This document shows positions 4,877 through 6,290 of a stretch of DNA of 6,290 bases, piece after piece. The stretch spans positions 1-6,290 of the forward strand of contig JAQVZK010000142.1 in the NCBI GenBank assembly GCA_028708195.1. The letters are read 5' to 3'. Within the stretch, counting starts at the first letter, position 1. Every line of letters starts with the position of its first letter. The notes below the pieces were generated by a model that was not told the DNA's origin, did no database searches, and saw nothing but the letters and a program-made list of their open reading frames with translations. A program made the translations under genes and the position numbers. This stretch comes from Desulfovibrio sp. GTDB taxonomy: Bacteria > Desulfobacterota > Desulfovibrionia > Desulfovibrionales > Desulfovibrionaceae.

Positions 4877-6290
4877 CTAGTCTACGGGCCGACACCCCTT
4901 CAATGAAGCCTTGAGCACGTCAAAGCAGGGTTGCAGGGCCTCTTTACGGCTGAATTCTTCAATAATTTCCGCTTCTGGGCGGTGGGGTTTGGGGGCGATG
5001 ATCTCAACCTCTGTGTCCCCCGCACCATACGCTGCCAATGCCGCATACAGCGCTTTGCCCTGTTTTTCAAGCTGGTTCAACTGGGTTTGTGTTCTGGGCT
5101 GCAGCCGAAGCACGCCGTCTTTCCACTGCGCGCCAATACCGCGAAGCAGATAGGGTGCCAGGGTCAGGCGCTCGGCGGCCTGCCCGGCAACGCAAAAGTC
5201 ATAAAAATTCTGCCAGTCGTGGCTGGGGCTGGCCGCAGGTGTTTTTGCGGCAGCCGCCTTGGGGGCAGGAGCAGAGTCTGCCCCCGGTTCGTCCCAGGGA
5301 ATGGCTGTGGCAAGGTCAGGGCCTGCGGCGTCAAAATCTTCATCATCGGTCAAAGCGCCCCACGAGCCATCCGCACCGTCACCCCAGGGGGCGTCGTTTT
5401 CCACATACGGGGGGGGCATGCCCGAATCATCGGCCATGTTGCCATGTGCGGCTGTGGCGCCGCTCGGGTTATTGTGGACAGTGGCGTTTAGCGGGGAGCC
5501 GCCTGTGGCAGGGTCAGAGCCTTCGGCTTCGTCTCCGTCGGCGGCAGGACGGGGAGCCGTGGCCGCGTCGCGTGGGCGTGCCGGGCTTCTGCCAGTGTTT
5601 GCGGCCTGTGCGTCTGAGCCATTGCGGGGGACTTCGTCACCTGTATGGGGCGGCTGTGGGGCCGCGTGCCCATTGGTTTGCGCAGGAGGCTGCGGGCTGG
5701 CCGTGTGGGAGGCCGCCTGTGCCGGGCCTGCTGCACCAGATGCTTGGTCAGGTGCTTGCCCCGGCGCTTGCCTCGGCGCTTGGCCGGGCATGTGCCCCGG
5801 CATGTGGTCGGGCGTCAGTTGTCCAACGGGCAGCAACTGCGGCAACAGGGCCAGATTGAGCAGCAAGAGCTCAAGAGCCGCCGCCGGTTCCGGGCTGTGC
5901 ACAATGCCGCGCTGTGAGTCCAGCGTCATTTGCCAGGCTGCGTGCAGGTGGGCCGTAGAAAAGCGCGGCGCAAGGCTTTGCCACAGGGCGGCCTCGTCCG
6001 CAGGCAGGCGCAGGCTCGGCATCATGGCGTCGCCGCCTTGGCGCAAAAGAAAAAGATTGCGCAGGTTGCCCGCGAGCTCCCGCACAAAAAATCCAATATC
6101 CACGCCTTGCTGTAAAATCTGGCTGCAGAGTTCTGCCACGGCGGCGCAGTCTTGCGCGTGCAGGGCGTCAAAAAGATTGCCAAACAGCTCCTGCCCGGCC
6201 AGGCCAAGCACCTGACGCGTGGCGGTGACCGTCAGTTCTTCCCCGCCCAGAGCCAGGGTCTGGTCCAGCAGGGACATGCTGTCGCGTACA
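4877..6290 (-). CDS. dnaX: DNA polymerase III subunit gamma/tau, C-terminal part (5' end outside window)
   Basis: The reading frame is open to the window edge (last full codon 6287-6289, reading VRDS before MSLLDQ), so the ATG at 6277 is internal and the ATPase domains I-II lie outside. Numbering from that Met: clamp-loader collar domain III about 1-150, beginning with the typical SLLDQ-LALGG and VLGLAG; a low-complexity linker rich in Pro, Ala, Gly, Asp and Gln about 152-352, with HMPG/QAPG tandem repeats (157-181); and a folded C-terminal domain about 354-466 starting DWQNFYDF, corresponding to tau domain V. By family knowledge DnaX is the ATPase motor of the clamp loader, and tau's C-terminal part binds the polymerase alpha subunit and the DnaB helicase. 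The linker is long. A C8 run in it (5409-5416) might allow a short gamma-like product. First gene of the dnaX-ebfC-recR cluster; stop TAG 4877-4879. Confidence 0.95.
   Translation of the reverse strand, partial: VRDSMSLLDQTLALGGEELTVTATRQVLGLAGQELFGNLFDALHAQDCAAVAELCSQILQQGVDIGFFVRELAGNLRNLFLLRQGGDAMMPSLRLPADEAALWQSLAPRFSTAHLHAAWQMTLDSQRGIVHSPEPAAALELLLLNLALLPQLLPVGQLTPDHMPGHMPGQAPRQAPGQAPDQASGAAGPAQAASHTASPQPPAQTNGHAAPQPPHTGDEVPRNGSDAQAANTGRSPARPRDAATAPRPAADGDEAEGSDPATGGSPLNATVHNNPSGATAAHGNMADDSGMPPPYVENDAPWGDGADGSWGALTDDEDFDAAGPDLATAIPWDEPGADSAPAPKAAAAKTPAASPSHDWQNFYDFCVAGQAAERLTLAPYLLRGIGAQWKDGVLRLQPRTQTQLNQLEKQGKALYAALAAYGAGDTEVEIIAPKPHRPEAEIIEEFSRKEALQPCFDVLKASLKGCRPVD
5379..5416 (-). 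other. C8 slippage-prone run in dnaX with nearby -1 stop
   Basis: On the minus strand the codons ATG CCC CCC CCG contain eight C in a row (5409-5416), forming C CCC CCG in the zero frame. A -1 ribosomal slip, or RNA polymerase adding one C, would shift into a frame that ends at TGA (5379-5381) after about ten codons. The product would end in the linker and lack the C-terminal tau domain. Other dnaX genes make gamma through slippage at A-rich runs; a C run is not an established site, so the role is inferred. Confidence 0.3.
5735..5806 (-). repeat. Six tandem 12-base repeats in the DnaX linker
   Basis: Six consecutive 12-base units in frame encode HMPG, HMPG, QAPR, QAPG, QAPD and QASG. A worn seventh unit (5807-5818, reading LTPD) precedes them in the coding direction. 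The units split into two HMPG copies and four QAPx copies, suggesting stepwise duplication and drift. The repeat keeps frame and only changes the length of the disordered linker between the clamp-loader collar and the tau domain, so copy number may vary among strains. Confidence 0.85.

Noticed and set aside
5242..5246. A5 run in dnaX (GCA AAA ACA) as an E. coli-like frameshift site
   Set aside because: The phase gives A AAA ACA, not A AAA AAG, so the second codon cannot re-pair after a -1 slip. A TGA in the -1 frame does follow at 5199-5201, but the slip site itself is poor.
5259..6215. 318-codon open frame on the plus strand, antisense to dnaX
   Set aside because: It is the mirror of the real DnaX frame. 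Its Ala/Ser/Pro/Cys-rich product has no domain, and GC-rich DNA readily gives such frames.

Overview
The window looks like chromosomal DNA of a Desulfovibrio-type sulfate reducer (Desulfovibrionaceae). This is inferred from a c-type cytochrome tail, a PAS-containing chemoreceptor with a cysteine pattern familiar from Desulfovibrio, GC-rich third positions, and the divergent sequences of RecR and DnaX. No mobile element, CRISPR array, tRNA or rRNA was recognised.

Left end (1-337): the last 30 codons of a plus-strand c-type cytochrome with one CXXCH haem site, followed by a strong double-hairpin terminator. A second hairpin, usable on both strands, lies before the convergent chemoreceptor gene. 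Region 338-1957 (minus) is a membrane chemoreceptor (TM-TM-HAMP-PAS-MCP signalling domain). A 507-base gene-free stretch (1958-2464) separates it from the next gene and holds a long imperfect inverted repeat and a candidate promoter for the chemoreceptor.

Right part (2465-6290, all minus): transcription order is dnaX (3' part only) -> a 73-residue Cys-rich protein -> ebfC (ybaB) -> recR -> a ZIP-family metal transporter. dnaX-ebfC-recR is a widely conserved replication/repair cluster: the clamp-loader subunit, a nucleoid-associated protein and the RecFOR recombination mediator. Here ebfC and recR are 4 bases apart and probably translationally coupled. The small Cys-rich gene sits in the dnaX-ebfC gap and is easy to miss. 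It has its own ribosome-binding site and a Cys/His pattern resembling the DUF6485 family as I remember it. The ZIP gene lies 84 bases after recR and may be read through from it.

Most of the window is ordinary core genome. The points most worth a second look are the small Cys-rich gene, a C8 tract in dnaX where a -1 shift meets a stop codon before the tau-specific domain, a 12-base tandem repeat in the DnaX linker, and several unassigned RNA-hairpin signals between genes.
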